A stretch of 64,000 nt of DNA, from the NCBI RefSeq assembly GCF_007993935.1, contig NZ_VITY01000004.1, positions 516,766-580,765 of the forward strand, read 5' to 3'. Numbering within the stretch: the first letter of the stretch is position 1; every line of letters starts with the position of its first letter. Under the pieces are notes generated by a model, which was not told where the DNA came from, searched no databases, and saw only the letters and a program-made list of their open reading frames with translations. This document shows positions 25,864 to 35,876 of this stretch, piece after piece. A program made the position numbers and the translations under genes. This DNA is from Bradyrhizobium macuxiense (GTDB taxonomy: Bacteria > Pseudomonadota > Alphaproteobacteria > Rhizobiales > Xanthobacteraceae).

Positions 25864-26754
25864 TTATCGGGGCGGCCGGCGGGCGGAAACGGCCCTCGGA
25901 ATGCCCCCCAGATCGGTCCTGGGCGGCCCCGTTGGGGATAACCCCGAAGCCGTCATCAGCGCTTCAACGTCGCCGCTCTGGCCCTGTCCGACTTCCACAA
26001 CCAGAAATCCACCCGAGCTCAAAAGACCCGCAGATTGCGAGATCAGCGCACGGTAGGCATCGAGCCCGTCGGCGCCGCCGTCGAGTGCCGCATGCGGGTC
26101 GTGTGCGCGCACCTCGATGTCGAGGCCGGCGATGTCGGCCGAGGGGATGTAGGGCGGATTGGACACGATCAGGTCGAACGCGCCGGTCAGTCCGCTGGCA
26201 TAGTCGCACTGGATCCACGTGGTGCGATCCGCGAGCCCGAGCTCGGTGGCGTTCCGGCTCGCGGTCTCAAGCGCCTCCGCCGAAATGTCGGTGGCGAAGC
26301 CATGCGCGTGGCGCAGTTCCGAGAGCAGCGCCAGCAGGATCGCGCCGGAGCCGGTGCCGAGATCGGCGATCCGCAATGCGCGGTCAGCCGCACCATCGGC
26401 CCGCAGCAGCTCGAGCGCGCGCTCGACTACGGTCTCGGTGTCGGGGCGCGGCACCAGCGTCGCGGCGGAGAGATGCAGCGGCAGTGCCCAAAACTCTTTC
26501 ATGCCCAGAACGCGCGCGACCGGTTCGCCGGCGAGGCGCCGCCGCGCAAGGGCCTCAACGCGATCCGCTTCATCCCGGGTCAGGATGCGCTTGGCGCCGG
26601 CGACCATGCCGGTCAGGTCGAGCCCAAGCGCGGCGCCGACCAGCAGGCGCGCATCGAGCGCGGCATCGTGGCCGCTGACGGCATTGAGGCGCGCGGCCAG
26701 CATGCGGCGGGCGCTCTCGACGGTCTGGCTGCCATGTTCAGCTGATGCGCTCAT
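25864..26754 (-). CDS. prmC: peptide chain release factor N5-glutamine methyltransferase
   Basis: This protein has 296 residues. It methylates the Gln of the GGQ motif in release factors 1 and 2, which they need for efficient peptide release. It has the N-terminal helical domain, then motif I DLGTGSGAILLALL (131-144) and the substrate-binding NPPY at residues 199-202, followed by EVRAHDPHAALDGGADGL. The partner gene prfA is normally next to prmC; here it lies more than 10 kb away (37097-38176) with accessory genes between. It is cytoplasmic. The start is the ATG at 26754, and the divergent HIT gene begins about 105 bases away. Confidence 0.95.
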   Translation of the reverse strand: MSASAEHGSQTVESARRMLAARLNAVSGHDAALDARLLVGAALGLDLTGMVAGAKRILTRDEADRVEALARRRLAGEPVARVLGMKEFWALPLHLSAATLVPRPDTETVVERALELLRADGAADRALRIADLGTGSGAILLALLSELRHAHGFATDISAEALETASRNATELGLADRTTWIQCDYASGLTGAFDLIVSNPPYIPSADIAGLDIEVRAHDPHAALDGGADGLDAYRALISQSAGLLSSGGFLVVEVGQGQSGDVEALMTASGLSPTGPPRTDLGGIPRAVSARRPPR

Positions 26755-26859
26755 TGCGCGTTGTTAGCCGATGGTCGATGCGGCGTCGATATGGCTTGCG
26801 CCGCGCGTTGCCGGCGCGCACGGTCGACGTCTCAAATGATCAATCCGGAACGCGCGACC

Positions 26860-27285
26860 ATGACGGGATATGACGACCAGAACATCTTCGCAAAGATCCT
26901 CCGCGGCGAGATCCCGAGCTTCAAGGTTGATGAGACCGACCGGACCTTTGCGTTTCTCGACATCATGCCGCGTTCGCCGGGGCATACGCTGGTGATTCCG
27001 AAGGCGCCCGCGCGCGGCATCCTCGACATCACAGAAGACGACCTTGCCGCGGTGGCGCGGACGGCCAAGCGCATCGCGATCGCCGCAATGAAGGCGTTCT
27101 CCGCCGACGGCATCATCATCCAGCAGTTCAGCGAGCCCGCCAGCGGCCAGGTCGTCTTACACCTGCACATGCATGTGATGCCGGTGAGGGAAGGCATAGC
27201 ACTGCTGCCGGCACAGACCGTCAAGGCGGACATGGATGTGCTCGCCGATCATGCCAGGCGCATGATCGCGGCGCTGGCAGGCTGA
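26860..27285 (+). CDS. HIT-family nucleotide hydrolase
   Basis: This protein has about 141 residues. The histidine triad HLHMHVMP near the C-terminus, preceded by GQVVLHL, identifies a HIT (HINT/Fhit) protein. The N-terminal DQNIFAKILRGEIPSFKVDE and FLDIMPRSPGHTLVIPK are classic for the HinT-like branch. These enzymes hydrolyse adenosine phosphoramidates or dinucleotides. ATG 26860 gives the usual N-terminus; ATG 26836 would add eight residues. No operon partner is evident. It marks the left boundary of the segment that separates prmC from prfA. Confidence 0.9.
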   Translation: MTGYDDQNIFAKILRGEIPSFKVDETDRTFAFLDIMPRSPGHTLVIPKAPARGILDITEDDLAAVARTAKRIAIAAMKAFSADGIIIQQFSEPASGQVVLHLHMHVMPVREGIALLPAQTVKADMDVLADHARRMIAALAG

Positions 27286-27364
27286 ACGAGGGCGCGTACT
27301 TATAATTTGCCGGTCATGTCCGCTTTGCCCCGGCTCCGGTTGAAGCCCAGACAGACTTGATTGA

Positions 27365-28267
27365 TCACGATCGCCTCCTGTGATCGCGTAAAGCATCGAC
27401 GATTACTCTGAACGCGGGCAGGTTCTGACGACGGTTTGGATAATAGAGAAAGTAACCTTCAAAGAAGGGCGACCAATCGTCGAGAACCTGCACCAGTTCA
27501 CCCGAATCGATGTGCCGCTCCACAATGTTTTCGGGAACGTAGGCGATGCCGTATCCGTTCACGGCCGCGTCGATCATGGCGTACGAATTGTTGAAGGTGA
27601 GCTGGCCGCTCACCCGGACGCGCAAGGCCTGGCCTTTCTTCTCGAACTCCCAGACGTAGAGTCCGCCCGCCGTCTCGTGGCGCATGTTGATGCAAACGTG
27701 CCGGACCAAGTCTTGCGGATGCTCCGGCGCTCCATGCTCGGCGAGATAGCCCGGTGATGCCACGGCGACAAGGCGCCAGTCCGGACCGATCCTGACTGCG
27801 ATCATGTCCTTCTCGACGCTCTCGCCCAGCCGCACACCGGCATCGAAACCTTCCTCGACGATGTTGCGGAAGGTGCTGTCCAGGATCAGCTCGACGCTGA
27901 TGTCAGGATAGTCTTTGAGGATCGGCTTCAGTTTCGGCCATACGACGCTTTCCAGCGCGTGGTCGGACAGGGTCAGCCTGATCGAGCCGGACGGCTTCTC
28001 GCGGAGCGCCGTCAGCGCCGCGATCTCCTCCTCGATTTCGGCGATGCGCGGGGTAATCGTTTGCAGGAGGCGCTCACCAGCGGCAGTCGTCGCGACGTTC
28101 CGGGTCGTGCGCGTCAGAAGCTGCAGTCCCATGCGGTGCTCGAGCTGCTTGATGGTATGGCTCAGCGTAGATTGGGCCACGCCGAGCTTGGCCGCCGCCT
28201 TGGTAAAGCTGCGCTCATCGGCAACGACCTGAAACCATGTCAACTGGTTGAGATCGGTCTTGGCCAT
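27365..28267 (-). CDS. LysR-family transcriptional regulator
   Basis: This protein has 300 residues. The N-terminal winged helix LTWFQVVADERSFTKAAAKLGVAQSTLSHTIKQLE is followed by the linker RMGLQLLTRTTRNVATTAAG and an effector-binding domain of the CrgA-like type. It is divergent from an MFS exporter gene with 129 bases between, a common arrangement in which the regulator controls the exporter and itself. A perfect interrupted palindrome at 28294-28312 is the likely binding site. The effector is unknown. Confidence 0.92.
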   Translation of the reverse strand: MAKTDLNQLTWFQVVADERSFTKAAAKLGVAQSTLSHTIKQLEHRMGLQLLTRTTRNVATTAAGERLLQTITPRIAEIEEEIAALTALREKPSGSIRLTLSDHALESVVWPKLKPILKDYPDISVELILDSTFRNIVEEGFDAGVRLGESVEKDMIAVRIGPDWRLVAVASPGYLAEHGAPEHPQDLVRHVCINMRHETAGGLYVWEFEKKGQALRVRVSGQLTFNNSYAMIDAAVNGYGIAYVPENIVERHIDSGELVQVLDDWSPFFEGYFLYYPNRRQNLPAFRVIVDALRDHRRRS

Positions 28268-28293
28268 TGGCTCCCTTGCCTCGTCCAGATTAT

Positions 28294-28312
28294 TTATCGA
28301 TGCGGTCGATAA
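28294..28312. promoter_or_regulatory. candidate LysR operator
   Basis: TTATCGA-N5-TCGATAA is a perfect 7-bp inverted repeat and includes the T-N11-A pattern of LysR sites. It lies 27 bases upstream of the lysR start and 85 bases upstream of the exporter start, suited to autorepression with divergent activation. Confidence 0.6.
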
Positions 28313-28396
28313 GTCTATTCCAATTTCGACGGCTAATTAGTTAATGGCAAGTCCACTAGGTTTGCCCTGCAACAATTCACGCAGGAGCAAACGGAC

Positions 28397-29581
28397 ATGG
28401 TGGCTGCGGCCGCAATCGAAGAAGGCAAACCGGCCGCCGCTTGGGGCGCCGTTCTCTCGATGGCGCTCTGCGTGGCGATGCTGATCGCCTCGGAGTTCAT
28501 GCCGGTCAGCCTGCTGACGCCGATGGCCGAAGGGTTGCGCGCGACCGAGGGTCAGACCGGACAGGCGATCTCGATCAGCGGCCTCTTCGCGGTGACGGCC
28601 AGCCTGCTCATCACGACCGTCGCCGGGACGCTGAACCGGAAATGGGTCATGGTCGCGATGACGGCGGTGATGCTGCTGTCACTCGTCCTGGTCGCAGCCG
28701 CGCCGAATTTCATGGTGCTGATGATCGGCCGCGCGCTTCTCGGCATCTGCATCGGCGGCTTCTGGGCGCTGGCGACGGCCGTCATCATGCGGCTCGTTGC
28801 CGAGAGTGACGTGCCGCGCGCGCTTGCCCTGATGTATGGCGGGCAAGCCATCGCGGCCGCTTTTGCCGCTCCCATCGGCAGCTATCTCGGCGGCCTGTTC
28901 GGCTGGCGCGAGGTGTTCTGGGCGCTGACACCCATCGTTGCCATCAACCTCGCCTGGCATGTCGCTGCGCTGCCGTCGCTGCCCGCGAACCGGAAGCAAA
29001 ATTTCCGGGCCATGTTCGACCTGCTGAAGCGTCCGTATTTCCAGCGCGGGCTTGCAGCCTGCATGCTGTCCTGGGGCTCGGCTTTCACCATGTTCACCTA
29101 TCTGCGACCGTTTCTGGAGCGGGTGACAGGCGCGGATGTGACGACGCTCTCCGTCCTCCTGCTGATGCTCGGCTGCGCGGGGTTCATCGGCACATGGGCG
29201 GCTGGCCGTTTCATCAAAGGCAACGTCGCGCCTTTCCTGAAGCTGCCGGCGCTTGTGATGGGCGGAGCCACTGTTGGGCTGTTGCTGCTTGGCTCCTCGG
29301 TCGTCGCCGCGAGCCTGTTCATGGCGATCTGGGGAGCGATGAACACGATGTTCTCGGTCATCTGGATGACCTGGATATCGCAGAACGCGGATGACGTACC
29401 CGAGGCCGCCGGCAGCCTGATGGTCGCAGCGATCCAGGCTTCGATTCTGGTCGGCGCAATGTTGGGCGGCTTCCTGCTCGACGGCATTTCGATCCAGGCA
29501 ACCTTTATTGGCAGCATCGTTCTGGCCCTGCTCGCCATCGCGTTGATCGGGAACGGGCAACGTTTGCTGAAACCGGAATGA
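28397..29581 (+). CDS. MFS transporter (DHA1-type efflux permease)
   Basis: This protein has 394 residues and twelve predicted transmembrane segments. The signature between helices 2 and 3 (VAGTLNRKWVMV) and the helix 5 motif (GGQAIAAAFAAPIGSYLGGLFGW) place it in the DHA1/arabinose-efflux-like group. Proton-driven export of a small molecule across the inner membrane is expected. AGGAG (28383-28387) precedes the ATG. It is divergent from lysR and probably controlled by it. Its stop overlaps the in-frame start of the next open frame (ATGA), suggesting translational coupling with the cyclophilin-like gene. The substrate is unknown. Confidence 0.9.
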   Translation: MVAAAAIEEGKPAAAWGAVLSMALCVAMLIASEFMPVSLLTPMAEGLRATEGQTGQAISISGLFAVTASLLITTVAGTLNRKWVMVAMTAVMLLSLVLVAAAPNFMVLMIGRALLGICIGGFWALATAVIMRLVAESDVPRALALMYGGQAIAAAFAAPIGSYLGGLFGWREVFWALTPIVAINLAWHVAALPSLPANRKQNFRAMFDLLKRPYFQRGLAACMLSWGSAFTMFTYLRPFLERVTGADVTTLSVLLLMLGCAGFIGTWAAGRFIKGNVAPFLKLPALVMGGATVGLLLLGSSVVAASLFMAIWGAMNTMFSVIWMTWISQNADDVPEAAGSLMVAAIQASILVGAMLGGFLLDGISIQATFIGSIVLALLAIALIGNGQRLLKPE

Positions 29582-29655
29582 GAAGGCGCGAGAAGGCATC
29601 GATGGATGCCTCCAGCACGAACATCTGCAACTCCCCTCGCAACACGGGGAATCGA

Positions 29656-30144
29656 ATGACAAGCGGGAGGGCGAAGCTTTCACGACGCGTATTGCTAACG
29701 GGCGCTGCTGCCAGCCTCACAGTTCATTTCGTTGTTCGCGCGCAGACCAACGCGACTTCGGATGGGAAAGGGACCGCCATGTATCTCAGATTTGTCTTCG
29801 CCGATGAGGACTTCACGGCAACGCTGGAGGACAATCCCTCCGCGCGCGATCTGTTCTCGATGCTGCCGCTCGACCTGAAGATCAGCGACTACTCGACCAA
29901 CGAGAAGATCGCGTACCTGCCGCGCAAATTGACGGAAGAAGGAAGCGGACGCTTCGAAAGTGAGGCGGTCGGCGACCTTTGCTACTACGCCCCCTGGGGC
30001 AATCTGGCGCTATTCCACGGTCCCTATCGCTGGTCGCGCGGGCTGATTCGGCTCGGCCGACTCGATCAGGGCGCCAAGCCGCTGCTGGTGCGCGGCGAGC
30101 ATTTGTTGCGCGTTGAAATCGTTTCTCAGCCTCACCTCCGATGA
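29656..30144 (+). CDS. cyclophilin-like fold protein with Tat-type signal
   Basis: This protein has 162 residues from ATG 29656. The N-terminus has twin arginines (KLSRRVLLTGAAASL), typical of Tat export. The mature part MYLRFVFADEDFTATLEDNPSARDLFSMLPLDLKI... and LCYYAPWGNLALFHG matches the small cyclophilin-like beta-barrel family found with MFS and LysR genes. No isomerase activity is implied. An open frame extends back to 29578, overlapping the exporter stop, so a longer start is possible. Upstream GTG/ATG context does not decide. The role is unknown, perhaps handling the compound exported by the neighbouring permease. Confidence 0.7.
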   Translation: MTSGRAKLSRRVLLTGAAASLTVHFVVRAQTNATSDGKGTAMYLRFVFADEDFTATLEDNPSARDLFSMLPLDLKISDYSTNEKIAYLPRKLTEEGSGRFESEAVGDLCYYAPWGNLALFHGPYRWSRGLIRLGRLDQGAKPLLVRGEHLLRVEIVSQPHLR

Positions 30145-30188
30145 AGATGACTCCTTCACCATCGTCAATACCAGCGCATTCGGTCGCC

Positions 30189-30470
30189 ATGACGTTGGTG
30201 CCGATCATGGGGCGGTTCTGGCCGGCTTCCTGGTGATCGGCGCGGCACTGCCGGTGCTGCCGTTTCATGTGAGTCACGACCTTGACTTCTCAACGCTTGT
30301 TGTCGGCCTCGTCGCAGGCGCGCAGTTCGCCGCGTCGCTGGCCACGCGCATATGGTCCGGCTCCTATTCGGACGCCAACGGCGGAAAGCGCAGCGTCGTG
30401 CTCGGGCTCATCGCCGCCGCGGCCGCCGGTCTGTTGTATCTCCTGTCGCGCGCCTTCTTTCAAATGCAAG
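30189..30470 (+). pseudogene. remnant of an MFS transporter gene (frameshifted and truncated)
   Basis: ATG 30189 reads MTLVPIMG. A shift at the GGGG run near 30208-30213 then brings in AVLAGFLVIGAALPVLPFHV in the neighbouring frame, continuing STLVVGLVAGAQFAASLATR, IWSGSYSDANGGKRSVV and a helix ending LLYLLSRAFF. This is the first 85-90 residues of a YhhS-like MFS permease. Homology stops near 30470 and about 300 residues are missing. The remnant follows the LysR/MFS/cyclophilin-like cassette directly. It has probably been inactive for some time. Confidence 0.7.
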
Positions 30471-30581
30471 TAAGCGCACCAGACTGGTTTAGAAAAAGGG
30501 TTACGCATCAATCGTGCTGCTTGCGCCGCGTTGGGAAGCGGCACGGTCCTTCCCCCGCAAAACACAGTTTGCGGGCGAGGG

Positions 30582-30712
30582 GCGTTCGCAAGATTTCGGA
30601 ATATTGGAAATATACCCCTGATTTGCCCGACGGGTCAAGCCGCCGCGTCGAACGCCGGCAGCCGCCGGCACCTTTGCATGGGGTTGTTTTCGATATTTTG
30701 GCCGCACGCCTG
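30582..30712. repeat. dispersed repeat R, copy 1
   Basis: About 125 bases match 49941-50065: ATTTCGGAATA, TTGCCCGACG-GTCAAG, and a 29-base invariant block (30673-30701) containing GCATGGGGTTGTTTTCGAT. Copy 2 differs by substitutions and small indels. Both copies sit just downstream of the 3' end of a leftward gene (livF here, mutT there). The remaining bases between 30470 and 30582 show a dyad CCCCCGCAAA...TTTGCGGGCG and no gene. Confidence 0.85.
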
Positions 30713-30728
30713 CGGTGGCGGGTTCGCT

Positions 30729-31423
30729 CTACACCCCGAGATACCGTTGCAGCACGTCGGGCTGTGCCTTGATTTCCTGCGCCGGCCCTTCATGGACGAT
30801 GTGTCCATTGTTGATGATGTAGATGCGCTGCGCCAGCGCCAACGTCGCGGCGAGGTTCTGCTCCACCAGCACGATGGTCTGTCCGGCCTCGGCCAGATCG
30901 CGGCACGCCTTCATCAGGTCGCGCACGATCACCGGCGCCAGCCCCTCGAACGGCTCGTCGAGCAGGATGATCTTGGGATCGCGCACCAGCGCGCGTGCGA
31001 TCGCCAGCATCTGCTGCTCGCCGCCGGACAGATCCGTGCCGCGGTTGCCCCGCCGCTCGCGGAGCCGCGGGAACATCTCGTAGATGCGCTCCAGCGGCCA
31101 GCGCTGCGAGGCGGTCAGGCCGGCGATCACGAGGTTCTCCTCGACGCTCAGGCTGCCGAAGATGCGGCGCTCCTCATGGACCAGCTGCATGCCGGCCTGC
31201 GCGATCCTGTGGCTCTTCTTGCCGGCGATATCGACGCCGTCGAACCGCACCGAGCCGCGGCGCGGGGTGACCACGCCCATCAGGCTCTTCAGCGTCGTGC
31301 TCTTGCCGGCGCCGTTGCGGCCGAGCAGCGCCACCACCTCGTTGCGCTCGACGCGCATCGACACGTCGAACAGGATGTGGGAATCCCCGTAATAGCTGTT
31401 CAGTCCATTGACTTCGAGCAGGC

Positions 31424-31427
<4 letters not shown>
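30729..31427 (-). CDS. livF: branched-chain amino acid type ABC transporter ATPase LivF
   Basis: This protein has 232 residues. The Walker A GRNGAGKST, signature LSGGEQQMLAIARAL and Walker B KIILLDEPFEGLAP are complete. The closing QRIYIINNGHIVHEGPAQE is typical of LivF. It powers uptake by the HAAT-type transporter encoded just upstream. Its start overlaps the stop of the fused LivM-LivG gene (ATGA). It is the last gene of the operon SBP-livH-livMG-livF. The substrate could be an amino acid, an amide or an aromatic acid, and the family name does not prove leucine transport. Confidence 0.93.
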
Positions 31428-33283
<1,856 letters not shown>

Positions 33284-33296
33284 TTGGGATCCGTCG

Positions 33297-34172
33297 TCAT
33301 TCGCGGCCCTGCGTGCCGAGCAGGCCATGCGGTCGGAGCACGAGCACGAGCGTCATCGCCGCGAACAGCATGACGTAGGCATAACCGGGGTTGAACATCG
33401 AGGTGATGCTGATGATCTCGCCGGCGATCAGCCCGCCGAGGATCGCGCCGGGAAACGAGCCGACGCCGCCGATCACCACGACGACGAAGGTCTCGACCAG
33501 GATGTCGTCGCCGACACCAGGCGTCAGCGACACCACCGGCGCGTTGATGATGCCGGCGAAGCCCGCGGCCATCGCGCCGATGCCGAACACGATCATGAAG
33601 ACGCGGTAGACGTTGATGCCGAGCGAATCGACCATCACCGAATCCTCGATGCCGGCGCGCACGATCATGCCGAGCCGGGTGCGATAGAGGATCAGGAACA
33701 ATCCGCCGAGCGCGACCGCGACGATGCCGACCACGGCGAGCCGGTAGGTCGGGTAGAACAGGAAGCCGAGCGAGGTGATGCCCTGCAGCAGTGCCGGCGG
33801 TGGCACCACCTGCGACTGGCTGGTGAAGATCAGGCGGACGATCTCGACGAAGCAGATGCCGAGGCCGAAGGTCACCAGCAGCTGGTCCTCATGCGGGCGA
33901 TGGTAGAAGTGGCGGATGATGATCCGCTCCATCGCCACCCCGAGCACCATCACGAACAGCGAGCCCGCGATGACGGCGAGAATGAACGAGCCGGTGTAGG
34001 AATAGGCCACATATCCGGCGTAGCCGCCGATCATGAACATGGCGCCGTGGGCGAGGTTGAGCACCCCGAGCGTGCCGTAGATGATCGTCAGTCCGGAGCT
34101 GATCAGCGCGAGCAACGCGCCGAGCGCCAGCCCGTTGAAAAGTTGCGAGATGAAATTCGGCCAGTTGATCAT
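33297..34172 (-). CDS. livH: branched-chain amino acid type ABC transporter permease LivH
   Basis: This protein has 291 residues with about eight transmembrane helices. Characteristic segments are GLALGALLALISSGLTIIYG, GVLNLAHGAMFMIGGY, ERIIIRHFYHRPHEDQLLVT, VVVVIGGVGSFPGAILGGL and VLVLRPHGLLGTQGRE. It forms the membrane channel with the LivM half of the fused downstream protein. It is 104 bases after the binding-protein gene and 13 bases before the fused gene. It is located in the inner membrane. Confidence 0.93.
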   Translation of the reverse strand: MINWPNFISQLFNGLALGALLALISSGLTIIYGTLGVLNLAHGAMFMIGGYAGYVAYSYTGSFILAVIAGSLFVMVLGVAMERIIIRHFYHRPHEDQLLVTFGLGICFVEIVRLIFTSQSQVVPPPALLQGITSLGFLFYPTYRLAVVGIVAVALGGLFLILYRTRLGMIVRAGIEDSVMVDSLGINVYRVFMIVFGIGAMAAGFAGIINAPVVSLTPGVGDDILVETFVVVVIGGVGSFPGAILGGLIAGEIISITSMFNPGYAYVMLFAAMTLVLVLRPHGLLGTQGRE

Positions 34173-34276
34173 GGCGTGCGTTCAGTTGGCCCCGGTCAAT
34201 GGAGGATAGGTTCCGACACAAAGCGGCGCCGCGGATCGGGTCGCCCCGCCCACGGCGCCGAGTCGTCCCACGTCGA

Positions 34277-35632
34277 TCAGGTGTAGTCGCCGAGATGGCA
34301 GCCGAACGCGTCCGGCTTCTGCATGAGGCCGTCGCCGGGGACGATCTCGACCACCTCGTAATAGTCCTCCTTGTTCTTCATCTCCTTTTCCATCTTGCCG
34401 CGGACGATGATGACGGGGCGGACGCACTGGTGATCCTCGGGGCGGTAATGCACGTCGCCGACCAGCGAGGGGATGGTCTCACCCTTCTCGTAGGCCTTGA
34501 TGACATCGGGCGGATAGAAGCTGCCGGCTTCCTCGACCATGCGGGCCCAGTGCGCGAAGCTGACATAGGCGTTCTCGGCGCCCCATTCCGGCTTGTAGCC
34601 GAACTTCTTCTCGAAGGTGTCGTTGAACAGCTTGGCCAGCGGATACTTGTCCTCGATGGTCCACCAATAATCCGTCGCGGCGTAGACGCCCTGCATCAGG
34701 CCGCCGGTCTCGCGGGCGATGAACGGCACCTGGTAGGGCACCACGAGCTTCATCTTGTCGAGCACGCCGAACTGCTTGGCCTGCTGCGTCGACAGCACGG
34801 CGTCGTGGCCCCAGTTGACGTTGATCAGCACGTCGGCGCCGGAGTTCGCGACGTTGAGCAGGTACGACGAATAGTCGGGCGCGCCGAGCGGCGACACCTG
34901 ATTGGTGACCGTCGTCCAGCCCGCCTGGGCGAGGAAATCCTGCATCGACTTGGTCACGGTGTGGCCGTAGGTGTAGTCCGGCGTCAGGTAGGCGGCCTTC
35001 TTGCCCTTGCCGAACTGCTTGATCAGCACCGGCGCGATCGCAGCCGCCGCGGTCTGACCGAAGAAGTTCTGGCGGAAGCCGTAGCGCACGCAATCCTTGC
35101 CGGTGGTGTCGTTGGAGCCGGAGATGCCGCAGACGAAGATCACCTTCTCGCGCTGCGCCAGCTTGTTCAGCGCAACCGCGACCGCGCTCGATGTGCCGCC
35201 GGTGATCATCACCGCCTTGTTCTCCGAGATGAAGCGCTGCTGCGCCTGCACCGCCTCGTTCGGCTTCGCCGCGGAATCCGCGACGCCGTACTTCAATTCC
35301 TTGCCGAGCACGCCCTTGCTGGTCTTCGGCGAGATCTTCTTGATCAGCTCGTGGCCGCTGTTGATGTGCTCGATCGCGAGCTGATAGCCCTTCAATTCAT
35401 CCTCGCCCTGCACGGCATAGGTGCCGGTGCGCGGCACCGAGATGCCGATGAAGGCGGAGGAGCCGGACGTGCCGGCGGGAAAGGTCCCGATCGCCGGCTT
35501 GTCCTCGGCGAATGCCCGCGATGCGATCGAAGCCGGCAGCACGGTGCCGCCGATCAGGCCGGCGCCGGCCTGCAGCAGGGTGCGACGCGAGACGTTGAAT
35601 GCGCTGCCCGGCCGAAAATCCTTGGTGCTCAT
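34277..35632 (-). CDS. periplasmic substrate-binding protein of the HAAT ABC transporter
   Basis: This protein has 451 residues. The N-terminus carries a twin-arginine signal (NVSRRTLLQAGAGLIGG) with cleavage after about ASRAFA. The Peripla_BP_6-type body includes GISVPRTGTYAVQGEDELKG, QRFISENKAVMITGGTSSA, AYLTPDYTYGH and a long C-terminal region EDHQCVRPVIIVRGKMEKE. That last region resembles the amide/urea-type branch, so the ligand may not be a branched-chain amino acid. GGAGG precedes the ATG. It is the first gene of the operon and is divergent from the alpha-CTD-like gene across 244 bases. The loaded protein delivers ligand to LivH/LivM. Confidence 0.9.
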   Translation of the reverse strand: MSTKDFRPGSAFNVSRRTLLQAGAGLIGGTVLPASIASRAFAEDKPAIGTFPAGTSGSSAFIGISVPRTGTYAVQGEDELKGYQLAIEHINSGHELIKKISPKTSKGVLGKELKYGVADSAAKPNEAVQAQQRFISENKAVMITGGTSSAVAVALNKLAQREKVIFVCGISGSNDTTGKDCVRYGFRQNFFGQTAAAAIAPVLIKQFGKGKKAAYLTPDYTYGHTVTKSMQDFLAQAGWTTVTNQVSPLGAPDYSSYLLNVANSGADVLINVNWGHDAVLSTQQAKQFGVLDKMKLVVPYQVPFIARETGGLMQGVYAATDYWWTIEDKYPLAKLFNDTFEKKFGYKPEWGAENAYVSFAHWARMVEEAGSFYPPDVIKAYEKGETIPSLVGDVHYRPEDHQCVRPVIIVRGKMEKEMKNKEDYYEVVEIVPGDGLMQKPDAFGCHLGDYT

Positions 35633-35876
35633 CGCTCGATATCCTCCAATTATATTGATTGTTGGCGCGCATGTTCATTGGTCGCCGGATCGGATCGATC
35701 GGCGGCTGGATGCGCCGGCTGCGATGGAGCAGCCCGTCACAGGTACAATTCCCCACCGGGATATTTAGTCAATGTCGCCTTTCGTCGAATCATATCGGCC
35801 TACGATAGAATTAATGTCGTTCCACGATGTATCGAGGGTTTACCGCCCCGGTGCGGGTCCTGTAAGTGAGGGGGCG

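Noticed and set aside
30582..30712. Possible short conserved peptide (CMGLFSIFW) encoded by the R repeat
   Set aside because: The matching residues are in different frames relative to upstream sequence in the two copies, and indels break the frame, so coding is unlikely.
35649..35677. Perfect TATAAT with TGAACA 17 bases upstream, before the ABC binding-protein gene
   Set aside because: Transcription would begin about 10 bases before the start codon, leaving the clear GGAGG ribosome site outside the message, so it is unlikely to be the working promoter.
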